This document shows positions 24,990 through 36,194 of a stretch of DNA of 64,000 nucleotides, piece by piece; within the stretch, counting starts at the first letter, position 1, and each line of letters starts with the position of its first letter. Source of the stretch: Parasponia andersonii (lineage: Eukaryota > Streptophyta > Magnoliopsida > Rosales > Cannabaceae); the NCBI GenBank assembly GCA_002914805.1, contig JXTB01000083.1, positions 209,469 through 273,468 on the forward strand. Direction: 5' to 3'. The position numbers and the translations under genes were made by a program. Below the pieces are notes generated by a model. That model was not told the DNA's origin. It searched no databases and saw nothing but the letters and a program-made list of their open reading frames with translations.

Positions 24990-26580
24990 CTATCAAAACT
25001 AAATGTTTAAAAAAGAAAAATAGAAATAAAATTAGACATATTTTAATTTTATTATTTCTTATGATCATTTTTCGATAAACTGTTCATTTTGAGGTAGTTA
25101 CATGTTCTATTATTTAAATATGGTTCACAACTCTATCTTGGGTCAATATCATGACCCATCCCTTTTGTGTATTAATAAGTAACAAGTTATTAGCCACTCA
25201 AATTAGTCACTTTGAGTCTTTGACTTATTGGTTTTACGTATATTATAAGTCACAAATCAGCATGAACTAGAATAAACAGTGCAATAGCAATACATACGTG
25301 AATATTTCCCTCCATAATTTCATCGTTTCCTTTTTCTTTTAATTCATAATAACTCGGAATTTAATTCCATAGAAATGGTAAATTTTTGTTTGTAAACTCA
25401 AATGGTAAATTTTTGTTTGTAACAAGTGTTTGTAATCTGTTGTTGCAGGAAAGAAAAAAGTCTTTTTTCTCTGTAGAAGAAACAAGGTTTCATTTGTAAG
25501 TTGCAACAGGTTCATTAAAAATAGGTTAACTTCCTTTTTGGCAGTCCTTAAACTTCAATTTCCGATTCTACAGTTCTACTAACCCCAAATAATGTTTCCG
25601 TTTCAATTTTAAGATACTACATGAGAGATTTGGAAGTTATATGCTGAAAATATAATATTAAAAAAAAAAAAAAATTCAAGTTAACAAAATGACTTATTTC
25701 AAAGTCCACGAGCCAGACTTAAAAACAAAATGTTATCATGAAAACTGACACTTTTGTTTTCTTGGAGCAGAGGGATCTTATAATTTGTGGTCCAAAAAAA
25801 TTGACATGTCGTTTAACTAGGACAAGGAATGACATGTCGTTAATGGCAAAAACTAGTAGGGAGTAACTAGTAAGGCGAGAGCCCTTTTGAGTTTTGAGGT
25901 TGGTTTTGTCCTTTGTGGGCCAAAAGCATAATTCAGAACTCACATGGGGCCTATTGCCACGAGGCAGCAAAATATATAAGAATTTACAAGAACTTTATAC
26001 GGACCGAAATCATCTGTCCGGAATTGTCTGTCTACTTCCCTAAGAGTTTGCCATGTCATTCATTTTAATTTTCATTAAAAATCCCATCCCCACGTTTTCC
26101 CTCTTTAACGGTCACTTACATCCACTCTGTTTATGACACAGAAAAAAAAAAAACACAAACAGACCAACCCAAAATCTCAAGCTCTCACCAACCCAGAAAC
26201 GCAGCCAAAGCTTTCTTCTCTCTTCAATAGTGGCTAGTAAGTTTATGAAGCCAATGTGTATTGAAAAACAAAATAGAGAAAACTCAAATCTTTTACATCC
26301 TCAAATAGTCAATAGGACCTAAAATCGAAACAGAGAGGACATTCAAGAAATGGATTCGGTTGGGGTGAGAATCATCTGCTGGTTTGGTTCCCAACTGATT
26401 CGCTTGTGCTGGGACTGTGCCACAAAAATCCTTTGGTAGGTAGTTAGTCGGAAATCGCAAGGCTCAGCTGTGGTACCTAGTTAGTCGGAAAGCGGGTTTG
26501 GCTTTCTGGCTTCTTCGTTTTATTTCCTTTTTATTTTTTGTTTTTCTTTAAATGTTGGCTCATATTTATTACTATTATTT
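24990..26580. other. Intergenic, AT-rich
   Basis: No host coding frame is seen. A short direct repeat with GACATGTCGTT lies at 25803-25842, and TAGTTAGTCGGAAA occurs twice near 26442-26490. Poly-A runs at 25662 and 26142. Confidence 0.5.
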
Positions 26581-26589
26581 TTGTTGCAT

Positions 26590-27140
26590 TCAAAGAGTCT
26601 AACGAGCCGTCAATTCCGTCAAGAGTAACACGTCAGCTTTTAAATGGGGAGCAAAATTTTATGACGCGGCAAAATCTAAGTGGATAGACAGATAAAGTCG
26701 GACATAAGATCTGGGTCCTTAGGATACACGTAATAATCGAGTAGCCGATGAGTCAACGGAGTCATCCAAATCCGTTTTACGTATATAAATATCTTTTTGC
26801 TACGAGAAATGCTGGAAATACCCTTTTTATAACCTTTTTTTTTTTTTTTTTTTAACTCTTTTAATCACAAAACAGATATAGTAATTATTATAACTTATTA
26901 TTTTATTAAAATATTAAACGGATATTAAAGTGACGTGACAGACAGTGAAAGAGTGTAAAAGAGGTTTCATTTAGCATTCCTTATATGCTGCTATTTTAGT
27001 TTCGTCTTCAGTGCAAGCTAGCGAGTAACTCACGGCAGCTTTTTAAATTTCCATTTTCCGTTAATATATATTTCAATATTTTTGGTAGCCATTTTCAATT
27101 GTCCCATTTCAGATTCTGCTGTGTCAATTTTCCAAAGGTA
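26590..27140 (+). promoter_or_regulatory. Promoter and leader region of the ALDH7B gene
   Basis: Upstream of the ALDH start lie several ACGT-core words (ACACGTC near 26626, TACACGTAA near 26724, TGACGTGACA at 26931-26940). A TATA-like TATATAAATAT lies near 26782. ACGT elements are known to mediate stress and ABA response in ALDH7B promoters; a role here is inference. A leader exon seems to end at about 27138 (CCAAAG before GTAATG), with a 5'-UTR intron ending at 27240. Confidence 0.5.
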
Positions 27141-27242
27141 ATGCACTTTTTTTTTTTTTTTTTTTTTTTGCTTCGTTTTAATGGCTTCTCTGATTTGTTT
27201 TTGTTATTTATGGATTGCTTTTGAATTGGGGTGTTTTCAGAA

Positions 27243-30200
27243 ATGGGTTTCGAGAGAAAAGAATATGAGTTTCTGAATGAGATCGGTTTGGGATCAGAAA
27301 ATCTTGGTGGTTATGTCAATGGCAAGTGGAAGGCAAGTGGCCCATCGACCACTACTGTCAACCCTTCCAACAACCAGGTTTACCTAATCCTTTACTGGGT
27401 TTTTTTTCCTTTCTATTTTGGTGGGCATTTTCTCAATCTATGGGATCTTTACTGTCAACAGTTGAATTTTAGTTATGCAAACCCGAAATTGAAACAATGA
27501 GATCCTGGGTTTTTATGCGTCAAATCTATGTAACAGGAGAGCTGTTCTTTGATTATTTGAATACTAAGTTTCTGATTCCTGGGTTTTTGGTTATAGAAAA
27601 TTGCTCAAATCAAGGAAGTTTCTCTAGAAGATTACGAGGAGGGACTGCTTGCTTGTAGTGAAGCAGCCAAGACATGGATGACTGTTAGTTCATTATTTTA
27701 TTCAATATAGTCATCGTAATAGTCTATGAGAGAACACAGAAATTATGTCTACTTTAGTACTTATAAGCTATTCTTCTCTTTAATTTTGATGACAATTTAA
27801 AATTCGTGGGGGCAGATACCTGCACCAAAGAGAGGTGAGATTGTAAGGCAGATAGGAGATGCATTCAGAGCCAAATTGGAACATTTGGGTAGGCTTGTGT
27901 CGCTCGAGATGGGCAAAATACTACCTGAAGGAATTGGGGAGGTTCAGGTATGAATTATGATGCGTCACTTGTTCAATGGCTAAACAGATTTATCCTATGG
28001 TAAAATGTTTGTTTTTTTCCACCCTCTCTTGTCTTAAGAAAGTATTTTTTATGTTTATATGATGCTCAGAGAGGTCAACAAACTGAGTCTAATCTTAGCG
28101 GTTGTTCAATCCATTTAAGTTGGATTTTCCCAGTACTAGTTTGATTAGTGAAATTTAAGTAACTGTAAGCTTCATTTTTGCAGGAAGTCATTGATATGTG
28201 TGACTATGCTGTTGGGTTGAGCCGACAACTGAATGGATCTATAATACCTTCAGAACGTGAGCTTACAATTGTTAGTTTGTATATGTTGCTTGTTTTTTGA
28301 GTATCTTTGTGGCATTGTAGACGTTTTCTAGTGAGTATCCTGAATTTGCTGTTGGTCCTAGCATGGCTGTCAATTATCCTATAGTTTGTCATTCATTTTG
28401 AGGGAGTCTGAATTTTGAAATGTTAACCGATATATTTCTATTTTCTGTCTTCTTTGCAGGTCCGAATCATATGATGTTTGAGGTACAGACGGACACTGGA
28501 CCATCAAAATTTTCAAGATAGCACTAAATTTTCGATCATTTTTTTTTCATAGGATTTCAAATATGCTTAGTTTTGACCATAGCCTGTATGATGTATGCAG
28601 GTGTGGAACCCACTGGGAATAGTTGGGGTGATCACTGCTTTCAATTTTCCATGTGCTGTTCTTGGTGTGTTCTTCTTGTTATCTGCAAGTTCGCGATATT
28701 ATCGTAGATCGTTTCATTTTCTGTTAATCATGAGATAATTCTATTGACTTACTTAATATTCGGGTAGTTGTTTCCCCAAGGATCATTGTGTGTTTTTCCA
28801 GTTACTTTAAAGCCTTAGAAACATGTGCTATTTTACTTGTATCCAGCTAGAATGAAGGTTAACATGATTTCAGTGATGTAACATGAGCTAAGACTTGTTT
28901 ACATAATTAGCTCCTCATTGAATTGGTGCCTTACCCTCGTAGTTAGATGTAAAATAAAACTTTACAAGTCTTTCATGATATGATATACTTGGCCTATTGT
29001 CAAGTTCACTTATGTAATGGACGAGGTTTAGCACAATGGATTTTGAAAAGGATAGTTCTCAGAAATGTACTTGTCAACATAACTTCCCAAAATATTATCT
29101 GAAATTGTTTCTGGTTTTGAAGTATGTTCTGCAAAATATGTGGAGTTTTACATTAGGTATTAGTTGCCAGTACTATGAAATGCTTACTGCCAGCTTTTCC
29201 AATCATAAGTTTTTCTTTTTTGTGGTGCTTTAGGATGGAATGCCTGCATCGCCTTAGTCTGTGGAAATTGTGTTGTGTGGTAAGTTAAATCCTTCATTTG
29301 TAGTTAAAGTAATATTTTTCATCCTTGGGATGTCATCAGAACTCAGCAATGGATTTACTTGCTCTAATCTTTTCGTGGATATTCTTAGTTATCACTTGGC
29401 ATAATCATTTTTTTGTTCTCTTTTTCAACCAAAAGTATCATACTGTGGCTAGATTAACTAAAAATGGTTTATTATCATTTAAAAAAAAAAAACTGACCAA
29501 AATGTCTTCTGCTCCATGTTATTGAGTACATTCATTTGTTTTGTAAAATTCTTTTTTCAAAAAGATTCATAGTATGCAGCATAGCCACTAAAGATGTTAT
29601 GTACTGTAGGAAGGGTGCACCCACAACTCCATTGGTGACTATTGCTGTAACGAAGCTAGTGGCTGATGTTCTTGAGAAAAACAACTTGCCAGGTGCAATA
29701 TTCACTTCATTTTGTGGAGGAGCAGAAATTGGTCAAGCAATTGCAAAAGATACAAGAATTCCCCTAGTTTCATTCACTGGAAGTTCAAAGGTTATTCTGT
29801 CACATGTGAATTGCATTTTGTCATGTGTTTTTCAATATATATTAGTAAGATCAATGGCAATAACAATAATTTATTATTAGTAAATCCAAAATTCTTATTG
29901 AAGTAGTAGAGGTCCTTTTAAATTGGGTACATGTATAAACTGAGGCTGACTTTTATGGATTTCCCTTGTCTGGGTCTCGATAAACAATTCTTTGAAGGAT
30001 TAGCTCATGGTGATCCTAAAATTAGTTCCCCTGTTCACTGGAACAGGTGGGATTGTTGGTGCAACAAACTGTTAATGAAAGGTTCAGTAAATGCTTGCTT
30101 GAACTCAGTGGAAACAACGCAATTGTTGTTTTGGATGATGCCGATATTGGGCTGGCTGTGCGTTCTATTCTGTTTGCTGCTGTTGGAACTGCTGGTCAGC

Positions 30201-31683
30201 GCTGCACAACTTGTCGTAGATTGGTAAAGATTTTGTATCCACGATTCTGGATATAAGTTAATGTATTCAGGGACTTTGAAGTACTGATTTCTTTATTTCT
30301 CCATTTATTTTTGTTTGTGTGTGTGTGTGTGTCTCCACTCTTTCTGTGAGCAGTTTCTTCATGAAAATGTGTATCAAAATGTATTAGATCAACTAGTTGG
30401 AGTCTACAAACAAGTCAAAGTTGGAGATCCTCTGGAGAAAGGAACCCTGGTCGGCCCATTACATACTCAAGTTTCAAGGGAGAATTTTGTGAAGGGGATT
30501 TCAACCATAAAATCTCAGGCATGTATCATGTCTTTTGTGACTTATTTAAAGTCAGGGATGTCTCTGGCGCTACTTGATGCTATTGTCTTTCTAGCATTAT
30601 TTACTTTTGGTCAAATATTATCTAAACACTTATATGTTCTCTTGTTGCATCTTACTTGTATAAGCAGGGAGGGAAAATCCTGACAGGTGGATCAGTTATA
30701 GAGTCAGATGGGAATTTTGTAGAGCCAACAATCGTTGAGATTTCGCCTAGTGCTTCTGTAGTGCAAGAGGAATTATTTGCTCCGGTTCTATATGTAATGA
30801 AAATTAAGGTACTATACATCTCTTAAACCATTTTGTTAACTTCTATTGATGAGCCCTTTTTTCAGATCTCATAACAATTTTCTGTTTATTTGCAGACTCT
30901 GGAAGAAGCAATTGAATTAAACAATTCTGTACCTCAAGGTCTGAGTAGTTCAATCTTCACACAAAGGCCAGAAGCTATTTTTAAATGGATCGGGTAAGTC
31001 ATGAGTCGACAATCCACGAGATTGAAATTGTTTTGAAAATTTATTGAACAATATGCTTCTGGATATGCTTCTGTTGCCCATTAAAGTTTATGATTATCAT
31101 ATCTGTCTTGTCCCTGATGTAGTTTCTAACAAAATTAGTCTGCACATGTAAAATCTGTTTCTGAGAGGTAACAAAAATGTATTATTCTGAGACGATGAAA
31201 CTAAAAATGTAATGTGAATGTCTATTACGTAACACTGCTATGAGATTCCCGTTTCCCATGCATTAAACAAAAGCCTCATTATCAAATGTGGGAAGATAAC
31301 ACATTTTTTTATGGGTTTGGAACTGCACTGTCTTCATATCTCATGGATTTCAATTTACGCAGGCCTCGAGGCAGCGACTGTGGCATAGTGAATGTAAACA
31401 TCCCTACTAATGGAGCTGAGATAGGTGGTGCATTTGGTGGAGAAAAGGCAACCGGTGGAGGTCGTGAAGCAGGGAGTGACTCCTGGAAGCAATACATGCG
31501 ACGCTCAACGTGGTAAGTTTTCTTTTTAACTCAGTAGTTTGTTCGTGGGTCATAATCATATGAAAGTGAAAGGACATTCACTCTGTTTCCCAATCACTTG
31601 AAAACGACTTAAATTCTTGTTTTGACAGCACAATCAATTATGGAAGTGAACTACCACTAGCTCAGGGCATAAATTTTGGCTAG
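27243..31683 (+). CDS. ALDH7B4: Aldehyde dehydrogenase family 7 (antiquitin-like)
   Basis: NAD-dependent aldehyde dehydrogenase of the antiquitin family. It oxidises alpha-aminoadipic semialdehyde in lysine breakdown and stress-derived aldehydes, mostly in the cytosol. Fourteen coding exons can be placed: 27243-27377, 27597-27683, 27816-27947, 28184-28256, 28460-28482, 28601-28664, 29234-29279, 29610-29790, 30047-30223, 30354-30518, 30668-30808, 30896-30993, 31363-31512 and 31629-31683. They sum to 1527 bases, i.e. 508 residues, the usual plant ALDH7B length, with no frame break. The oxyanion Asn lies in FNFP (residue 165), the general-base Glu in ELSGNN (266), and the catalytic Cys in GQRC (300). 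The C-terminal [18 protein letters not shown] block is intact. Intron 10 starts with GC rather than GT. A 5'-UTR intron (about 27139-27240) precedes the ATG. The gene looks fully functional. Confidence 0.96.
30519..30667 (+). other. GC-AG intron of the ALDH7B gene
   Basis: The exon ends ATCTCAG, followed by GCATGT. The next exon starts GGAGGG after AAGCAG. The join gives KSQ-GGKIL, matching the family. The nearest GT donor, four bases later, would shift the frame. Confidence 0.8.
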
Positions 31684-34181
31684 TGAGTCAAGACATCACG
31701 GCAAGGCAGAGCTTTATACCCGGAGTCGGCATCGACATGTCATGGTGCAGACTAGACATCATATACCTAGCCAGCTTGGATGTGTTAAAAGAAACATAGA
31801 CAAATCTATCTATGCTGTTGTCGAACTGATATTTGATTTACTATCTCAAAAAATAAGAACAACAATAATAGTAGTTCGACTAATGAATTGTCATATTGAT
31901 TTCCTATGTCGAATAATAAATAAAGCGATCACAATAGTTGGACAATGTTTTGGGAAAATGATCCAACATGAACTTGCTGGGCTCAAGCTTTGAAATGTTT
32001 TTGACAATCCAAGAACTGTCCATATCAGTAAGACACACCTTTGAGTATGCGCACCAATACATTATGGAAGCAAACGCGGAATTGCCTTAAAAAATTGATA
32101 ATACAAAGCAAAATGAAATTGCCAGTAGCATCATTTTTAAAAAAAAAAAAAAAATGGAAAAAGAAATTGCCTGTAGCATTAAGGAAACAGCTAATATTGT
32201 ATTGTCACCGATGTGGGACAGGTTTATAAATATCAAAGGTGGGAGGGATAAAGTAATGGTTATTTCTTTTTTGATGGACTACTGCTATTATAATAGTGAT
32301 ACAGTTTATTTTATTACAAATTAGGGTCAGTTACTTTTGATATATTGTGCATAATACTAGAGAAATTATCCGGTCTCAAGTCAAATAGCTGACTAAATAA
32401 CAGGAAAAGAACAATAGTCGAAGACCACTGAGCACCCTTAGCCCTTGGATTTTACTAATGATTGTTACCTGACTTCATTATTTTATAGTTCCTTATAAAA
32501 ATAATGCCGAGTCTAATTTCATAACTTAACGTTGAAGTCTTGGAACGGCGAAAGTTTTACATTAGATATGAGAAGAACCGCTTCAGTATGAGCACGTGAG
32601 ACACTTTTGATATTCTATTATACTTATTTTATATCCAAAAATATAATTCAGCATCATAAAAATATTAGAACATGAATTGAAACACTTTAAAAATAATTGG
32701 TTGAATAAAAATTGGTTACAAGTTGGACAAGAATGCATTATATAAAACAGTCCAAATTATATTATATTATTTTGTTGAAATCACTAATGCATAATAAGAA
32801 ATGCAATTTATATATTTATTCTAATAAGAATTAAACAATTTCTTTCAAAAAAAATTTAAAACAAAATGTACAACAAAAAAGAATAAAATGAAATACTTTT
32901 GGGACTAATATGATACAATTTAAAATTTAAGGATTAAAATAAAACTTTCTTTTAGTTCACGACCTTTTTAGTTCATGACTAATAGACATTTATCCAAAGT
33001 AATGCATATGAAGCCATGCCAACTTGAATTTTCTTTTCTTAAAAAAAAGTAAAAGAAAAAGAAAAAAAAAACTTGGAGCCTGGTCTGGATAATAGGGTGT
33101 CAACTGCCTGCCTGCCCCACATCAAGGAAAAACAAATAAACAAATTTTTTTTATCCCATGTTTGATATATTCCAGTGTCCAGACTAGGCACAAAAGCTTT
33201 TGGCTAAATATATCTAGAAACCTCCGTCTAGTAGCAGCACAAATTAATAATGTTGGAAACCAGATTGGCACCAGGCCACAATTTTCACCGAAGTTAAGAA
33301 TTTTCTATAGTGAATTGAATTTCCTTAAAAAAAAAAAAAAAAAAAAGTAACAACAAATTAGTAATTTGAGTCTCGCATAGTTTCTCAGAAATTTCATCCT
33401 CTGTACCATGTTTTGTATCAATGTAAGATCCAGTATTCCCTTTTAACCTATTTCCAAATAAGCCGTTTCCCATAATAGTATTTACCTAAACTTATTCAGA
33501 ACCATCTAATTATATACCATACCCACCATAAGGGAAGGGGAAAAAAATAGAGAAGCTCTAAGATTCCTCTATTCCATTCTTCTGATTTTTCTATATATGC
33601 TTGCTTAAATAAGAAAGGATAATTTAATAACATGGTAAGAGCCAGCCATGAAAATTAAGTTGCTTAGTTGTATCCTATAGAAAAAACCTTGTGTCAAAAC
33701 TTGAGTTACTATAAAAACTTGACCACTTATAGCAGTGACAGACTAAACCAGAACATTATTATTATTTTTTTAAACATAAACCAGAACATTATTAAGTGCA
33801 TTCAATTAAATGACTGATTTTTCTTTTATTTTTTATCTGATTTTTCTTTTTATTTTTGATCTCAATCAAACTAAACATGCAACAAGGTTAGATTTCTTAC
33901 TGGTATAGTACAAAACAGCGTTTAAATGGAGCAAAACAAAATATTTTATCCTTTGAGAATTTTATTATGATAAGAATTATTATATAAATACAACGGAAAG
34001 TTCACGGGAACATAAATTTGTCAGTTATAAGCACAAATTTCCAGAAAATCCCATTTTAATCTAAGCTATAAACAATATAAAAACTCAATATTTCCACCCA
34101 AAAAAAAAAGAAAAGAAAAAGGAAAAAACAGAGTTCCCCTGTTTCATATTAGGTGAATGAATCTGTGGATTAGTGGCTTAG
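31684..34181. other. 3' flank of ALDH7B and intergenic AT-rich DNA
   Basis: The 3'-UTR presumably lies within the first few hundred bases. The rest is AT-rich with poly-A runs at 32141, 33061 and 33329. No gene, RNA or structured repeat is recognised. Confidence 0.5.
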
Positions 34182-34655
34182 CTAGCTAGACAGAGAAGAG
34201 AAGCAACTACCTGACCGAACCAGAGAAGGGCCTGAGACCCTTTTGACCCCTTCGAGAGAACCGCTCGAGTTCGACCGAATCGCTCTTGGCGAGTCCAAGC
34301 TCCGCCGAAGAATCCTTCCCATGGCGAAGATTGGGTGCTCTGTTTCTTCGTTTGGGGGACTCGAAGACCGGAACTTCTTGCAGAAGGTTATGTGGCGGTT
34401 GAGAGCTTCTTCGGTGGAGATGAACCTATCTGACCTGAGGACCTCGTCTTTGACCGCTTCCACGCAGAGTCCGCATATCCAACGACCCTGGTAGCGCTCG
34501 CGCACGCGTGAGATGTACGCAGGAGTACAGTCCTCTGTGAAACCACAAGAGTGGCATTTTACGCACTCGACCTCGAGTTGGAGGATGGGTTTGGCTGTGG
34601 TTGTGGTTGTGGTTGTGGTTGTGGGTGTGTGAGACTCTGAACCTGTAATGGCCAT
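34182..34655 (-). CDS. DUF1677 family protein
   Basis: A single-exon, 157-residue protein of the plant-specific DUF1677 family (PF07911); the biochemical role is unknown. The conserved core spans about residues 30-95. It has a CxxC pair (C33, C36), a further Cys (C43), the RVRERYQGRWICGLC motif with a second CxxC, and AVKDE. The cysteine pattern suggests metal binding, which is inference. The N-terminus holds a nine-Thr run encoded by an ACAACC hexanucleotide repeat (34595-34625). The C-terminal third is Ser/Arg-rich and likely disordered. The chosen ATG follows a CT/GA-rich leader and sits about 100 bases below a TATA box. Length is normal for the family. Confidence 0.92.
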   Translation of the reverse strand: MAITGSESHTPTTTTTTTTTAKPILQLEVECVKCHSCGFTEDCTPAYISRVRERYQGRWICGLCVEAVKDEVLRSDRFISTEEALNRHITFCKKFRSSSPPNEETEHPIFAMGRILRRSLDSPRAIRSNSSGSLEGVKRVSGPSLVRSGSCFSSLSS

Positions 34656-34744
34656 TGTTTGTAACCAGACAACATTGAACTCTTTGCTCTCTCTCTCTAT
34701 AGGACTCTCTCTCTTGGTGTGCTCTGTATGATGAGAGTAATTGA

Positions 34745-34765
34745 TTAGTTATATTTATAACGTGG
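34745..34765 (-). promoter_or_regulatory. TATA box of the DUF1677 gene
   Basis: The minus strand reads ACGTTATAAATATAACT about 95-100 bases upstream of the start codon. An ACGT core sits directly upstream, and a GA-rich tract (34681-34717) lies in the presumed leader. Confidence 0.6.
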
Positions 34766-34769
34766 GTCC

Positions 34770-36190
34770 ACGCATGTGAAATACAAATTTGTAATAAAAA
34801 TGTCACTAAATAGAATTAGTTTTAGCATGGATTTTGTTGCTATTAAGACAGGGCCAATAATGGGTTTTCATTCATGTGTGAATTAGGCGTGTCGTCTTAG
34901 TAACTAGTTGTGCGCTTTTTGAGAGCAGTATGTATATATATACCGTAAAATGGTATTTTAAAAAAATTGAACGAGGGAAGTATAATTAGTGTTGTAGAAA
35001 TTTTGCTTAAAATTGTGGTTACACAAAAGCAAATTTACTAAATTCCTATTTTTTTTTTTCATATTTCTCATAATCTCTTTAACAGCTAAAAGCAGCCATT
35101 CAAAAGTAATCCAAAACAAGCCTAAGTTTCTTGCCACTCAAACTTTTTGAGTTCTCTGTAATCTCACTATTCCAAAATCTTTATCTACTAGAAAAGACTA
35201 GGGAAGCCATACATGTACGAAATACTCCGTATATTGCCTCTGCTCTGTGTTGATGGGTTCAACTATTTTTTACTATCCCCTCTTAATCTCACCTTGATTT
35301 TATGAATTATTATAATTAGACTCCATACAATTAACACTTGTATCGATCACACAATAACAAGTCAACTATCATTTTATTTTAATTAAAAAAAGAGATCAAA
35401 TTTGGTACGTAGTATTATCATTTTAATGATATGAAATCATGAAAAGTTCTATGACCGAGGTCATAATAGCAATCTCCCTTTCTTCATATTGGTAACGTGC
35501 CTGAAAAATCCAATCATTGGCGGTTTTAGGCTTATATGGTAGAGGGTTCGGTATGGAAAGCCTGCTACACCCCCATGACTAATCAATTATCAACTATTGG
35601 AAGGCGACAGTGAATGCCATTGATACAAAGGATGTTCAAAGCCACCAAAAATTCAGTTTTCATGTCAGGGTTAATATCTACCACATGATTAATGTAAGTT
35701 GATGAGGCTGATTTTGACACTTCGAATATAAGTAAAAACCTGCCCCATAAGAAATTAAGTAATAAATTTCTTTCATATATTTATCAAATTAAGCCATCCT
35801 CCTTGTTTATGATTGAATGAAAACAAGAGTTTTTGAGAATTATTGCAGAACAAATAATAAGGTAGCCAAACCAGTCACGTTTGGTACATAATTTTGTTTT
35901 GATACACCTACACGTATTGTTGTTAACGACGTACGGGTTCTCTTTTTATGTCATCATATGCTTACAGCCGCTATTTTGTTCTCTTTACGGGGCTCAGGGA
36001 TGAGTGGCTAAATCATAAAATGTAACATTGTCTAAAACTGTAGAAAAGGCCAAGAATCTATAATTTCATTCTAGTCACATACTGTACTATTATCTGATGG
36101 AGTGAAAATTTTCTTCCACCACACAAAAAATTCCTCACTGAGGCAGCAGCCTCTCCACCGCCCACTACCTCTGCAACCGCCACCGCCCAT
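34770..36190. other. Intergenic region between the DUF1677 and SSL genes
   Basis: AT-rich DNA that holds both upstream regions (DUF1677 on the minus strand, SSL on the plus strand, so divergent). No further gene seen. Confidence 0.5.
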
Positions 36191-36194
36191 CGCC

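Noticed and set aside
34243-34806. Plus-strand frame (34243-34494) and second minus-strand frame (34426-34806) over the DUF1677 gene
   Set aside because: Shadows of the DUF1677 coding frame, which alone shows family motifs.
36102-36194. Upstream in-frame ATG that would extend the SSL protein by 31 residues
   Set aside because: The extension is His/Pro/Gln-rich and not like the family. The ATG at 36195 has a better context and leads straight into the membrane anchor.
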